In this document: positions 46,598 through 55,615 of the stretch, one piece after another
How the letters are laid out: every line of letters starts with the position of its first letter
How positions within the stretch are numbered: the stretch's first letter is position 1
From: Pilimelia terevasa
GTDB lineage: Bacteria > Actinomycetota > Actinomycetes > Mycobacteriales > Micromonosporaceae
Reading direction: 5' to 3'
Length of the DNA stretch: 64,000 bases
NCBI RefSeq assembly: GCF_014647915.1
Contig: NZ_BMQC01000007.1
Span: forward strand, 124,001-188,000
Notes under the pieces: model-generated
Seen by the model: only the letters and a program-made list of their open reading frames with translations
Database searches by the model: none
Told to the model about the DNA's origin: nothing
Program-made: the position numbers and the translations under genes

Positions 46598-47452
46598 CTA
46601 CCAGTGGTAGAGCGCGAAGCCGCACATCAGGGCGACTGGGCTGAGCAGGCACGCGAGCATGGCGGTGCGGCGGCGCCGCGGGTCCGGGAGCAGGCGGGTG
46701 CCGGTGGCGCGGGCGATCGCCGCGCCGCAGCCCAGCGCGGCGAGCAGGCCGAGCAGCCAGCGCAGGTGCAGGGCGGGGGCGTCGCCGACGTACGCCAGCC
46801 GGCCGTCGGCGTCGACCATCCGCGCCGGGACGGCGGTGCCGGGCGGCCGGCGGTCCCGGGACACCCCCAGCAGGGCGACCTTGTCGACCGCGAACGCCCC
46901 GTCGGCGGCGGCGAACCGGGCGACGCACCGCTGCCCCAGGTTCCGGCCGGCGCAGTGGGTCACCGTCGCCGTACCGGTGGCGCCCCCGCCGGTGGCGAGG
47001 ACGAACGCGCCGCCGCCGACCCAGCCGAAGAACGCGGCGAGCAGCGCCAGCGGTACCAGCGCGGCCAGGCCCGCGGCCGGCGCGCGCGGCGGCCGGACCG
47101 GACCGGTGCCGGGGGTGGGCCGGCGGGTGTCGGGCGGCGCGGGCGAGACGAGGGTGAGCAGGCTCCCGGCGGCCTCGACGACGGGCTCGGTGCGCGCCAG
47201 CCAGCGCGGCCGCGGGCGCCGGTGGGCGCGCGCGGCCGGCTCCCCGGCCGTGGCAGGCGCCGGGCCGCCCGCCACCGTGGGGGTGTCGTCGGGCGGCAGG
47301 TCGGGTTCCCCCGGCGGGCCGTCGCCCTGCCACCAGGCGTCCCGGCCGGCCCACGGCCCGGACGCCTGGACGGGCATCGCGGCGGCGCCCGGACCCCCGC
47401 GCCCCGCGGGGGAGCCGGGCGGTTCGTCGGCGGGCTGCCTCGATGTGTCCAC
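46598..47452 (-). CDS. Membrane protein of unknown function
   Basis: A 284-residue protein. The first 125 residues are disordered with Pro, Ala, Asp and Arg. One pair of helices surrounds an outer loop (about 128-152, then about 228-246), and a last helix lies at about 263-281. The loop (about 155-225) has two Cys (HCAGRNLGQRC) and a strand-rich pattern. No known domain. TGGAAT ends six bases before GTG 47452, which could be a leaderless start. The last five codons (L-Y-H-W-stop region) form one arm of a 21-base near-perfect palindrome (46594-46614) that probably ends transcription. It is divergent from metG. Confidence 0.65.
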   Translation of the reverse strand: MDTSRQPADEPPGSPAGRGGPGAAAMPVQASGPWAGRDAWWQGDGPPGEPDLPPDDTPTVAGGPAPATAGEPAARAHRRPRPRWLARTEPVVEAAGSLLTLVSPAPPDTRRPTPGTGPVRPPRAPAAGLAALVPLALLAAFFGWVGGGAFVLATGGGATGTATVTHCAGRNLGQRCVARFAAADGAFAVDKVALLGVSRDRRPPGTAVPARMVDADGRLAYVGDAPALHLRWLLGLLAALGCGAAIARATGTRLLPDPRRRRTAMLACLLSPVALMCGFALYHW

Positions 47453-47725
47453 GGACCGATTCCACTACGCCGCGGGGTCCGCGGGCGGCATTCCGGGCGC
47501 GTGTCGCGGTAAACCACGCGACCACGCCGCCCCGGATGGCGCGGCGTATCCCCGGGGTCTGCGCAGGTGGGAGGTAGGGCGGGCTGGTGGGGCCGGAGCG
47601 CCGCGACCGGCGCCGGGCCGCCGTGCGGCTCCACTCTGGAGCGCACCCGGCGCCGCCCGCCGGCACCGCGGGCGCCCTCCGATCTCGGCGCCGGTGCCGC
47701 GCGCGGTCGACTACGCTGACCGGTC

Positions 47726-49504
47726 ATGAGCAACGTTCTCGCCGCCGTGGCCTGGCCCTACGCCAACGGTCCGCGGCACATCGGCCACGTCTCCGGCTTC
47801 GGCGTCCCCTCCGACGTGTTCAGCCGGTACATGCGGATGGCCGGCCACGACGTGCTCATGGTCTCCGGCACCGACGAGCACGGCACCCCGATCCTGGTCC
47901 AGGCCGACGACGAGGGCCTGACCCCCCAGCAGGCCGTCGACAAGTACCACCGGGTCATCGCCGGCGACCTCGTCGCCCTCGGGCTGTCCTACGACCTGTA
48001 CACGCGCACGACGACCCGCAACCACCGCGCGGTCGTGCAGGAGCTGTTCGAGACGCTGGACCGCAACGGCTACATCCGCACCGAGACCACGATGGGCGCC
48101 ATCTCCCCGTCCACGGGCCGGACGCTGCCCGACCGGTACATCGAGGGCACCTGCCCGATCTGCGGCGCCGCGGGCGCGCGCGGCGACCAGTGCGACACCT
48201 GCGGCAACCAGCTCGACCCGGCCGACCTCGTCGACCCGCGCTCGAAGATCAACGGCGAGGTCCCGGAGTTCCGCGAGACCGAGCACATGTTCCTGGACCT
48301 CTCGGCCTTCTCCGGCGCCCTGCACGACTGGCTGGACACCCGGGAGGGCTGGCGGCCCAACGTGCTGCGCTTCTCCCAGAACCTCGTCGCCGACCTGCGC
48401 CCCCGGGCGATCACCCGCGACCTGGACTGGGGCGTGCCGATCCCGCGCGAGGGCTGGGACACCAAGCGCTTCTACGTGTGGTTCGACGCGGTCATCGGGT
48501 ACCTGTCGGCGTCGGTGGAGTGGGCCCGCCGCAGCGGCGACCCGGACGCGTGGCAGCGGTTCTGGAAGGACAAGTCGCAGGCGTACTACTTCCTCGGCAA
48601 GGACAACATCGTCTTCCACTCGCTGATCTGGCCCTCGATCCTGTTCGGGTACAACGGCGGCGGCAGCCGCGGCGGCGAGCCCGGCCCCCGCGGCGCGCTG
48701 AACCTGCCGACCGAGGTCGTCTCCAGCGAGTTCCTGACCATGGAGGGCCGTAAGTTCTCCTCGTCCCGGCGCGTGGTGATCTACGTGCGGGACTTCCTGG
48801 AGCGGTACGACGCCGACGCGCTGCGGTACTTCATCGCCGTCGCCGGCCCGGAGTCCACCGACACCGACTTCACCTGGGCGGAGTTCGTCCGGCGCAACAA
48901 CGACGAACTCGTCGCCGGCTGGGGCAACCTGGTCAACCGCTCCGTGTCGATGGCCGCCAAGAACTTCGGCGCGGTCCCGCCGGTGGACCCCGCCGGCCTG
49001 ACGGCCGCCGACGAGGCGCTGCTGGCCGCGGCGCGCGCCGCCTTCGTGACCGTCGGCGACCTCATCGCCCGGCACCGGCACAAGCAGGCCGTCGGCGAGG
49101 CGATGCGGGTGGTGGCGGAGGCCAACCGGTACCTGTCCGAGCAGGCGCCGTGGAAGCTCAAGGACGCCGCCGACAAGCCGCGGATGGGGACGGTCCTGCA
49201 CGTCGCCCTCCAGGTGATCAGCGACGCGAACACGCTGCTCACGCCCTTCCTGCCGCACGCCGCGCAGCGGATCCACGAGGCGCTGGGCGGCACCGGCGTG
49301 CACGCGCCGATGCCGGTGCTGACCGAGGTGGACGACCTCGACGGCGGCCCCGGCTACCCGGTGATCACCGGCGACTACGCCGTCGGCGCGCGCTGGGAGT
49401 CGGTGCCCGTCGCCGTCGGCGCGGCGCTCGCCGCGCCGACCCCGGTGTTCCGCAAGCTGGACCCGTCCGTGGTCGAGGAGGAGCTCGCCCGCCTCGGCGG
49501 GTGA
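47726..49504 (+). CDS. metG: Methionyl-tRNA synthetase
   Basis: A 592-residue class I synthetase that charges tRNA-Met. It shows HIGH at 18-21 and the zinc knuckle with C143, C146, C156 and C159 (CPICG...CDTCG). The second ATP motif is KFSSS at 343-347, the form used by actinobacterial MetG in place of KMSKS. The anticodon domain includes WGNLVNR and EQAPWKLKD. There is no C-terminal dimer domain. TACGCT ends eight bases before ATG 47726. The 273 bases upstream contain one near-perfect hairpin (47499-47508 with 47517-47527) and no T-box features. The position before tatD follows the mycobacterial order. Confidence 0.97.
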   Translation: MSNVLAAVAWPYANGPRHIGHVSGFGVPSDVFSRYMRMAGHDVLMVSGTDEHGTPILVQADDEGLTPQQAVDKYHRVIAGDLVALGLSYDLYTRTTTRNHRAVVQELFETLDRNGYIRTETTMGAISPSTGRTLPDRYIEGTCPICGAAGARGDQCDTCGNQLDPADLVDPRSKINGEVPEFRETEHMFLDLSAFSGALHDWLDTREGWRPNVLRFSQNLVADLRPRAITRDLDWGVPIPREGWDTKRFYVWFDAVIGYLSASVEWARRSGDPDAWQRFWKDKSQAYYFLGKDNIVFHSLIWPSILFGYNGGGSRGGEPGPRGALNLPTEVVSSEFLTMEGRKFSSSRRVVIYVRDFLERYDADALRYFIAVAGPESTDTDFTWAEFVRRNNDELVAGWGNLVNRSVSMAAKNFGAVPPVDPAGLTAADEALLAAARAAFVTVGDLIARHRHKQAVGEAMRVVAEANRYLSEQAPWKLKDAADKPRMGTVLHVALQVISDANTLLTPFLPHAAQRIHEALGGTGVHAPMPVLTEVDDLDGGPGYPVITGDYAVGARWESVPVAVGAALAAPTPVFRKLDPSVVEEELARLGG

Positions 49505-49533
49505 GCGCCGCGGCGGGTCACCCGCCGCGGCGC
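49505..49533 (+). terminator. Perfect palindromic terminator after metG
   Basis: GCGCCGCGGCGGGT (49505-49518) and ACCCGCCGCGGCGC (49520-49533) are exact complements around C49519, starting right after the stop codon. Confidence 0.85.
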
Positions 49534-49666
49534 CAGAGCCGACCGGAGCGCGGCCCACGCCGACCGGTCGCCCCGCCTCCGCCGGCCGGCACCGCGCCGG
49601 GACCGAGGCGGCAGCGCGGCCTCGGCCGACCGGCTGACAGGGTGTGCGAACGCTGACCTGCGTCGA

Positions 49667-49672
49667 TATGAT
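49667..49672 (+). promoter_or_regulatory. -10 hexamer upstream of the Ig-like repeat protein
   Basis: TATGAT is the closest match to the housekeeping -10 in the region. A start near 49679 would give a leader of about 75 bases. No clear -35 is seen. Confidence 0.4.
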
Positions 49673-49752
49673 CCGCGCCTGACCACCTCATGGCGGCACC
49701 CGCCGGCTCCCGCTGCCGGCCGCCGCCACGCACAACCCGGGGGACGGCGAGT

Positions 49753-52230
49753 ATGCGGCGTCACGGCACTTCGCGGTACGGCCTCCTCGCGCTCGTGGCG
49801 CTGCTGCTCGCGCTGGCCGGCGCGCCGGGCGCCGCCGCGCAGAGCGCCGCCGGCACCATCGCGGTCACCCTCCGGGACACCGACGGCAGCCCGCTCACCT
49901 ACGCCGACGTCAAGGTCTTCGACGAGAAGGCCCAGCTCGCCGAGTACGAGGGGTACACCGACGAGGAGGGCCGGGCCGTCTTCGAGGACGTGCGGCCGGG
50001 CCGGTACGTCGTGTTCTTCACGGTCGAGGGTCTGAAGATGTGGGCCGACTCGACCGACTCCCGCCAGCGCGCCACCGTGTACCCGGTCGCCGCGGGGGCG
50101 CGGGTCGACGTCGCCCCGACGCTGCTGCCGCACGCGCGGATCGCGGGCACGCTGACCGACGCCGACGGCGGCGTGTCCCGCGGGACGATGATCGCCCACC
50201 CGGTCGGCCGGTTCGGGGAGCGGGTCGAGGACGTGACCGACAGCGAGGGGCGCACGGCGCTGCGGGTCTCCCCGGGCACCTACCGGGTCGAGTTCGCGGC
50301 CGGCACCGTCAGCCAGTGGACGCCGGGGCGGCCCAGCGCGCACGGCGCCACGGAGTTCGCCCTGCCGGCCGGAGAGCGGATCAGCATCAGCGAGTCGCTG
50401 CCGGAGACCGGGCAGGTGCACGGGACGGTCGTCGACGCCGCCGGTGCGCCGGTGCGCGGCGCGACCGTGCGGCTGCACGCGGGCGAGTACGAGACGAACC
50501 GGGACCGGAGCAACGTGCGCGGCGAGTTCGCGCTGCCGCGGGTCCGCGCGGGCACGTACCGGGTCTCGGTCACCTCGCCGCGCGGCTGGCAGCAGTGGCT
50601 GCCCGGCGTCACCGACCCGGCGCAGGCCGGCACGATCACCGTCGAGCGCGACGCCGACGTCCCCGTCGCGGCGACGCTGCTGCCCACGGGCGGGATCGGC
50701 GGGACCCTGTACGGGGCCAACGGCGCGCCGACCTCCCGCGGCTGGATCTTCGCCCGACCGGTTCCGGACTCCGGCTCCGAGGTGCTGCTCAGCGCCACCC
50801 CCGACAGGCAGGGCCGGTACGAGCTGCCCGACCTGGCCGTCGGCCGGTACCTGGTCGGGTTCGAGATCAACGGCCGCCGGCAGTACCTGGGCGGCAAGGG
50901 CGCGGCCGCCGCCAGCGAACCGGTGACCGTCGTCGCCGGCCGGACCCTGGTCCTGGACGAGCGGGCGGCGACCGGCCAGCCGGTGACGCTGCGCGCCCGC
51001 GACGGCGACAGCGGCGACCCGGTGGCCGACTTCTGCGCGGTGCTCGTCGGCCCGGACAGCGAGCGGCTGCCGGACTCCGACACCGACAAGTACCCGCACG
51101 GCTGCACCGACAGCGGCACGCTGACCGTCCCGGACGTGCTGCCCGGCCGGTACGAGGCGCACCTGCGCACGCCCACCGACAGCAACTACCTGCCCGGCAC
51201 CGAGCGCCTCGCGGTGCCGGCCGACCAGCCCGCCGAGGCCGACTACGTCCTGGACCGGGGCGGCTCGGTCAGCGTGCACACCGTCGCGCGCGCGCCCGGC
51301 GACTCCATCGGCCGCCCCCGCCGCCCCCCGCGGCGCACCGAGGCGTCGGTGGCGGACACGGTCGTGTACCTGGTGCCGGTCCGGCCCGAGCAGCCGGCGC
51401 CGGAGCCGCTGCGCACCGACGCCAACGGCGCGGCGACGTTCGTCGGGGTGCCGAAGGGCTCGTACCGGATCTTCGCCGAGCCGCCCGGGCGCGGGCTGGG
51501 CCGGCAGTGGCTCGGCCCGGCCGGCGGCGTCGGCCGCGAGGCGGATGCGGTGGTGGTCACCGTCCGCTCGGGGCGCACGACGTTCCCGCCGGCGGTCCGG
51601 CTGGACCCGGCCGGCGCGATCTCCGGCACCATCACCGCCGCGGCCTCGGGCCGGCCCGTGCGCACCGAGGTGTCCTGGCTGCCGGCCCGCGTCGGCAACC
51701 CGCCCGCCGCGGCGTTCACCGACGTCAGGGGGAACTTCCTGGCCGGGGGGTTCGGCCCGTACGCGTGGCCACTGCGCTTCGACGACGGCGCCCACCCCAG
51801 CCAGTGGTCGGGGCAGCAGCCCGACGCCCAGACGGCCGCGACCGTGCGGGTGCTCTCCGGCGCGGTGACGGTCGTGCAGACCACGCTGACCCGGGGGGTG
51901 GCGCTGACCGGTACCGCGGGCGGCCAGTGGCACGAGGGCACGATCACCGCCGTGGGGCCCGACGGCAGCGACCTGGCACAGGTGCCGGTGGACCCGCTGA
52001 CGCGGCGGTACCGGCTGCCGGTGCTGGCCGGCAGCACCGTGCGGCTGCGCTACGAGTTCCAGACCGGGCGCGGGCCGCGCACCGGCTGGTACGAGGACGC
52101 CGAGGTGTTCGACGCCGCCCGGCCGGTGCTGATCCCGCCGGGCAGCGGCGGGGCCGCGGTGGACTTCGCGCTGCCCCCGCTGCGCGGCGGCGACCCCGAC
52201 CTGCGCCGCGCCCCGCGCCGGGGCCGGTAG
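49753..52230 (+). CDS. Large secreted protein with about eight Cna-B/carboxypeptidase-regulatory-like repeats
   Basis: An 825-residue exported protein. The signal peptide is about 1-33 (LLALVALLLALAGAPGAAA). The rest is made of about eight beta-sandwich repeats of 80-110 residues. Each starts like GTIAVTLRDTDGSPL, GQVHGTVVDAAGAPV or GAISGTITAAASGRP and contains a D-x-x-G-x-F/A...L/V-PGxYxV core, often followed by a W-L-P-G segment (QQWLPGVTD, RQWLGPAGG). These are Cna-B/CarboxypepD_reg-like modules that act as stiff spacers or adhesion stalks. There is no sortase signal or C-terminal helix, so the protein is probably released or held non-covalently. GGGGGA lies nine bases before ATG 49753. 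A perfect hairpin begins at the stop. Confidence 0.8.
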   Translation: MRRHGTSRYGLLALVALLLALAGAPGAAAQSAAGTIAVTLRDTDGSPLTYADVKVFDEKAQLAEYEGYTDEEGRAVFEDVRPGRYVVFFTVEGLKMWADSTDSRQRATVYPVAAGARVDVAPTLLPHARIAGTLTDADGGVSRGTMIAHPVGRFGERVEDVTDSEGRTALRVSPGTYRVEFAAGTVSQWTPGRPSAHGATEFALPAGERISISESLPETGQVHGTVVDAAGAPVRGATVRLHAGEYETNRDRSNVRGEFALPRVRAGTYRVSVTSPRGWQQWLPGVTDPAQAGTITVERDADVPVAATLLPTGGIGGTLYGANGAPTSRGWIFARPVPDSGSEVLLSATPDRQGRYELPDLAVGRYLVGFEINGRRQYLGGKGAAAASEPVTVVAGRTLVLDERAATGQPVTLRARDGDSGDPVADFCAVLVGPDSERLPDSDTDKYPHGCTDSGTLTVPDVLPGRYEAHLRTPTDSNYLPGTERLAVPADQPAEADYVLDRGGSVSVHTVARAPGDSIGRPRRPPRRTEASVADTVVYLVPVRPEQPAPEPLRTDANGAATFVGVPKGSYRIFAEPPGRGLGRQWLGPAGGVGREADAVVVTVRSGRTTFPPAVRLDPAGAISGTITAAASGRPVRTEVSWLPARVGNPPAAAFTDVRGNFLAGGFGPYAWPLRFDDGAHPSQWSGQQPDAQTAATVRVLSGAVTVVQTTLTRGVALTGTAGGQWHEGTITAVGPDGSDLAQVPVDPLTRRYRLPVLAGSTVRLRYEFQTGRGPRTGWYEDAEVFDAARPVLIPPGSGGAAVDFALPPLRGGDPDLRRAPRRGR

Positions 52231-52259
52231 CGGTAGCGGCCGGGTCCGGCCGCTACCGC
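52230..52259 (+). terminator. 14-bp perfect hairpin at the end of the repeat-protein gene
   Basis: GCGGTAGCGGCCGG (52230-52243) pairs with CCGGCCGCTACCGC (52246-52259). It starts on the last base of the TAG stop and lies just before the end of the convergent gene. Confidence 0.85.
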
Positions 52260-52276
52260 CGGTCCGGCCGGCGCGG

Positions 52277-53518
52277 TCAGAGCCGGTACGGCTGGTCCAC
52301 GGTGCGGTAGTCGGCCAGCTCCTCCGCGGGGGCCCACGCCTCGTACACGCCGCGCTCGTGGCACTGCGCCCCGATTGCGACCACCTGGTCGGCGTCGGGC
52401 CGGCACAGCCGCAGCCGGACCCAGGCGCCCTCGACGCCGACGACGCTGCACGCCGCGCCGCGCCAGGTGGCGAACCGGGTCCGCCGGGCCAGCGTCTCCA
52501 CCGGGTACCGGGCCGCCCGCGACATCGCCAGCACCCGGAACTCCTCGGGCGGATCGGCGACCGTGTCGTGCTCGACGCCCTGGTGCCGGCCGACGAGCCG
52601 GCTCGTGCCCCGGTCGCCCGAGGGCACCGGCAGGTACTCCTGGTCCGCCGCCGACCCGAGGCCGGCCAGCAGGTGCCGGGCCGCGGGGCCGGCCATCCGC
52701 AGCCAGCCGCGCTGCTCGGGCTGGAAGGTGAACAGCACCACCTCGGTGCCGTCGCCGGGGTACGCCAGCAGCGCCGTGTTGGCCGGCAGCGGGATGTCGG
52801 TCAGGTTCGCGGTCACGAACTCGGGGATGACGTGCTGGGCGCTGGGGGTGAAGCCGGTCCCCAGCAGCGGCGGCCCCACGCGGTACCCCGAGGGCATGGA
52901 CACCAGCCCGGGGTAGGCGGCCCCGGTCGGCACCTCGTAGTCGCACGGGTCCACCGCCCGCCAGCGCAGCGCGTACGCCACGTCCGGGCTGTCGGCGTGC
53001 CGGTCATCGTCGGTGCGCAGGACGCGCAGCTCGCCCGCGGTGCGCAGGTGGGCGACGTCCCACTCGCGGTAGCAGAAGCCGGCCGGCAGCCAGCCCTTGA
53101 GGTAGCCGCCGACCTGCCGGGCGGACAGGACCTTGATCATCCGGGTGCCGCGCCGGACCGCCGCCGTGGCGCGGATGTCGGCCAGCTCGGGGGAGTACCG
53201 CGGGTCGGGCGTCTGGCTGAGCCGGTGGAAGTCGTCCCAGGTGCGCCCGCGGCTGAGCGGCACCATCAGCGGCGTCTCGTGCTCCCGGCCGGCCGCCGGG
53301 CCGCGGGGGCCCGTGACGTCGGCCGCCGGCACGAACAGGTGCCAGGGCGCGTCGGGGCGCGCCGACGGGGTGAAGCCGGGCGCGGCGCGGGTGCTGAGCA
53401 GCTCGTACGCCGCCCCGCGGGCGATCTCGTTCGCGGCGTAGGGTACGCCGCCGTAGGTGACCTGGGTGTCGGCGACGAGGGCGCCGACGGGGGCGACGGA
53501 GCTGGCCGGGTTCCACAC
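52277..53518 (-). CDS. Hypothetical protein of unknown family
   Basis: A 413-residue soluble-looking protein without signal peptide or membrane helix. Recognisable pieces are TYGGVPYAANEIARGAAYELLSTR near the start, ADIRATAAVRRGTRMIKVLSARQVGGYLKGWLPAGFCYREWD (about 120-160), PPEEFRVLAMSRAARYPVETLARRT and VRLRLCRPDADQVVAIGAQCHERGVYEAWAPAEELADYRTVDQPYRL at the end, with several Cys. The C-terminal half looks like a repeated beta domain. I do not recognise a family. TAGGGT ends seven bases before GTG 53518, which is preferred over GTG 53527. It is divergent from tatD. Confidence 0.65.
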   Translation of the reverse strand: MWNPASSVAPVGALVADTQVTYGGVPYAANEIARGAAYELLSTRAAPGFTPSARPDAPWHLFVPAADVTGPRGPAAGREHETPLMVPLSRGRTWDDFHRLSQTPDPRYSPELADIRATAAVRRGTRMIKVLSARQVGGYLKGWLPAGFCYREWDVAHLRTAGELRVLRTDDDRHADSPDVAYALRWRAVDPCDYEVPTGAAYPGLVSMPSGYRVGPPLLGTGFTPSAQHVIPEFVTANLTDIPLPANTALLAYPGDGTEVVLFTFQPEQRGWLRMAGPAARHLLAGLGSAADQEYLPVPSGDRGTSRLVGRHQGVEHDTVADPPEEFRVLAMSRAARYPVETLARRTRFATWRGAACSVVGVEGAWVRLRLCRPDADQVVAIGAQCHERGVYEAWAPAEELADYRTVDQPYRL

Positions 53519-53670
53519 GAAGGGCACCCTAAGCCGGGGAGGGGGCGCCCGCGTGAACAGCGGGTGCACGACGCGTGCGGCACACGTGGCCGAGCGACCG
53601 CCGCCGATGGAATCGCCCCGGTTCCGGCCCGCCGTTGCCTTGATCAACTTCGTTGGGGATGCTGGACGCG

Positions 53671-54561
53671 ATGAGTGATCCCGCCACGAGCCGGCGCGAG
53701 CGGGCCGCCCGCCGGGCCGGCGAGTTCCCGCCGCCGCCCCCGCCGCTGCCGCTGCCCGTCCCCGACAGCCACACCCACCTCGACATCACCTGCGCCGAGC
53801 ACGCCGCCGCCCCGCTGCCCGGGCGCGCCGCCGACCCGGTCCGCGCGCTGGTCGACGCCGCGGCCGCGGTCGGGGTCGACCGGCTCGTCCAGGTGGGCGT
53901 CGATGTCGCCTCCTCCGCCTGGGGGGTCCGGCTGGCCGAGACCCACCCCGAGGTCGTGGCGACCGTCGCCGTGCACCCCAACGACGCCCCGCTGCTGCCG
54001 GACCTCGACGGCGCGCTGCGCGAGATCGAGGCGCTCGCCGCCCACCCGCGGGTGCGCGGCGTCGGCGAGACGGGGCTCGACCACTTCCGCACCGGCGGGG
54101 AGGGCCGCGCCGCGCAGGAGGCCAGCTTCCGCGCGCACGTGGCGATCGCCAAGCGGTACGGCAAGGCGCTGGTCATCCACGACCGCGACGCCCACGCCGA
54201 CGTGCTGCGGGTACTGGACGCCGAGGGCGCCCCCGACACGGTGGTGCTGCACTGCTTCTCCGGCGACGCCGACTTCGCCCGCGAGTGCGTGCGGCGCGGG
54301 TACGTGCTCAGCTTCGCCGGTACCGTCACCTTCGGCAGCGCGGGCGCCCTGCGCGAGGCCGCCGCACTCACGCCGCTGGACCAGATGCTGGTGGAGACCG
54401 ACGCCCCGTACCTGACCCCGGCTCCGCACCGCGGCCGGCCCAACGCCTCGTACCTGGTCCCGCTCACCGTCCGCGCGATCGCCGCCGTCCGCGGCGCCGA
54501 CGAGGCCGAGGTGTGCGCCGGACTGGCCGCGACCGGCGCGCGGGTGTTCGGGCCGTGGTGA
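53671..54561 (+). CDS. tatD: TatD family metal-dependent deoxyribonuclease
   Basis: A 296-residue TIM-barrel hydrolase that acts as a 3'-5' DNA exonuclease and in DNA repair or degradation. Metal ligands are seen in [10 protein letters not shown] (HxH), [10 protein letters not shown] (Glu), LVIHDRDAH and [13 protein letters not shown] (His), and [10 protein letters not shown] (Asp). ATG 53671 is chosen; ATG 53653 adds only six codons and has no better signal. The stop overlaps the rsmA start by four bases (GTGA). In mycobacteria rpfB sits between tatD and rsmA. Here nothing intervenes. Confidence 0.93.
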   Translation: MSDPATSRRERAARRAGEFPPPPPPLPLPVPDSHTHLDITCAEHAAAPLPGRAADPVRALVDAAAAVGVDRLVQVGVDVASSAWGVRLAETHPEVVATVAVHPNDAPLLPDLDGALREIEALAAHPRVRGVGETGLDHFRTGGEGRAAQEASFRAHVAIAKRYGKALVIHDRDAHADVLRVLDAEGAPDTVVLHCFSGDADFARECVRRGYVLSFAGTVTFGSAGALREAAALTPLDQMLVETDAPYLTPAPHRGRPNASYLVPLTVRAIAAVRGADEAEVCAGLAATGARVFGPW

Positions 54562-55466
54562 GCGCCGCCGGAGCGCCCGGCGCCGCGCTGCTCGGCCCGG
54601 CCGAGGTGCGCCGGATCGCGGCCCGCCTCGGCGTCACGCCGACGAAGAAGCTCGGCCAGAACTTCGTCCACGACCCGAACACCGTCCGCCGCATCGCCGC
54701 CGCCGCGGCCGTCGCCGCCGACGACGTGGTGATCGAGGTCGGGCCGGGGCTCGGCTCGCTGACCCTGGCGCTGCTGCCCGCCGCGGCCCACGTCCACGCC
54801 GTCGAGCTGGACCCCGTGCTGGCCGGCGCGCTGCCCGGCACCGTCGCCGAGGTGGCCGGGCCGGCCCTGGCGGCGAAGCTGACCGTCCGGCACGCCGACG
54901 CGCTGCGCACCGCCGCCGCCGACCTGCCGGGGGCGCCGCCGACCGCGCTGGTGGCGAACCTGCCGTACAACGTGGCCGTACCGGTCGTGCTGCACCTGCT
55001 GGCGGTCCTGCCGAGCCTGCGGCACGGGCTGGTCATGGTGCAGAAGGAGGTCGCCGACCGGCTGGTGGCCGGGCCGGGCTCGCGGGTGTACGGGGTGCCG
55101 AGCGCCAAGCTCGCGTGGTACGCCGAGGCCCGCTCAGCCGGCCGCGTACCGCCGAACGTCTTCTGGCCGGTCCCGCGCATCGACTCTGGCCTGGTCGCCT
55201 TCACCCGCCGCGACCCGCCGCCGGACGCCGACCGCCGCGCGGTCTTCGCCGTCATCGACGCCGCGTTCGCGCAGCGCCGCAAGACCCTGCGCGCGGCCCT
55301 GGCCGGCTGGGCCGGGAGCCCCGCCGCCGCCGAGGCGGTCCTGCGGGCCGCGGGCATCGCCCCGGGCGCGCGCGGCGAGCAGCTCGCCGTGGCCGACTTC
55401 GCCGCCGTCAGCCGCGCGGCGGCGCGGGCGGACGCGCCCGCGGGTGCGGCGGCGCCTCGGGAGTGA
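54558..55466 (+). CDS. rsmA: 16S rRNA (adenine1518/1519-N6)-dimethyltransferase
   Basis: A 302-residue methyltransferase (KsgA) that dimethylates two adenines in helix 45 during 30S maturation. It shows [17 protein letters not shown] (about 32-48), the SAM motif [22 protein letters not shown], the catalytic NLPYNVAVP and the C-terminal [13 protein letters not shown] with [15 protein letters not shown] 54558 overlaps the tatD stop (GTGA), so it is translationally coupled. Loss of KsgA gives kasugamycin resistance in other bacteria. Confidence 0.95.
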   Translation: MSAAGAPGAALLGPAEVRRIAARLGVTPTKKLGQNFVHDPNTVRRIAAAAAVAADDVVIEVGPGLGSLTLALLPAAAHVHAVELDPVLAGALPGTVAEVAGPALAAKLTVRHADALRTAAADLPGAPPTALVANLPYNVAVPVVLHLLAVLPSLRHGLVMVQKEVADRLVAGPGSRVYGVPSAKLAWYAEARSAGRVPPNVFWPVPRIDSGLVAFTRRDPPPDADRRAVFAVIDAAFAQRRKTLRAALAGWAGSPAAAEAVLRAAGIAPGARGEQLAVADFAAVSRAAARADAPAGAAAPRE

Positions 55467-55510
55467 GCCCCGGTTCGTTAGGGTGGGGCGGTCCGGTGAG
55501 GAGGTGGGCC

Positions 55511-55615
55511 GTGAACGAGTCGCAGCGCAGGCGTGCGGTGGACCCGCGCCGGGAGGTGCCGTGCCGTCCCCGCGGGCGGACCGCTCCGGCGCCGTCCGCG
55601 GAGGTCCGCCCGTGA
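55511..55615 (+). CDS. Possible 34-residue leader peptide coupled to ispE
   Basis: GTG 55511 follows GGTGAGGAGG, one of the best ribosome sites in the window. It opens 34 codons rich in Arg and Pro (start NESQRRRAVDPRREVP). Its TGA overlaps the ispE GTG as GTGA (55612-55615). TAGGGT (55479-55484) supplies a -10 about 30 bases upstream. Site, overlap and promoter fit a translated leader; the sequence matches no family I know. Alternatively the ribosome site belongs to a misjudged start of ispE, but that frame does not match. Confidence 0.4.
   Translation: MNESQRRRAVDPRREVPCRPRGRTAPAPSAEVRP

Noticed and set aside
47453-47725. Possible T-box or other riboswitch before metG
   Set aside because: One hairpin is present, but there is no T-box sequence, and the -10 hexamer directly before the ATG implies a leaderless mRNA.
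49375-51933. Open frame of 852 codons on the minus strand
   Set aside because: Antisense to the Ig-like repeat gene, with Arg/Ala/Gly-rich translation and no start signal.
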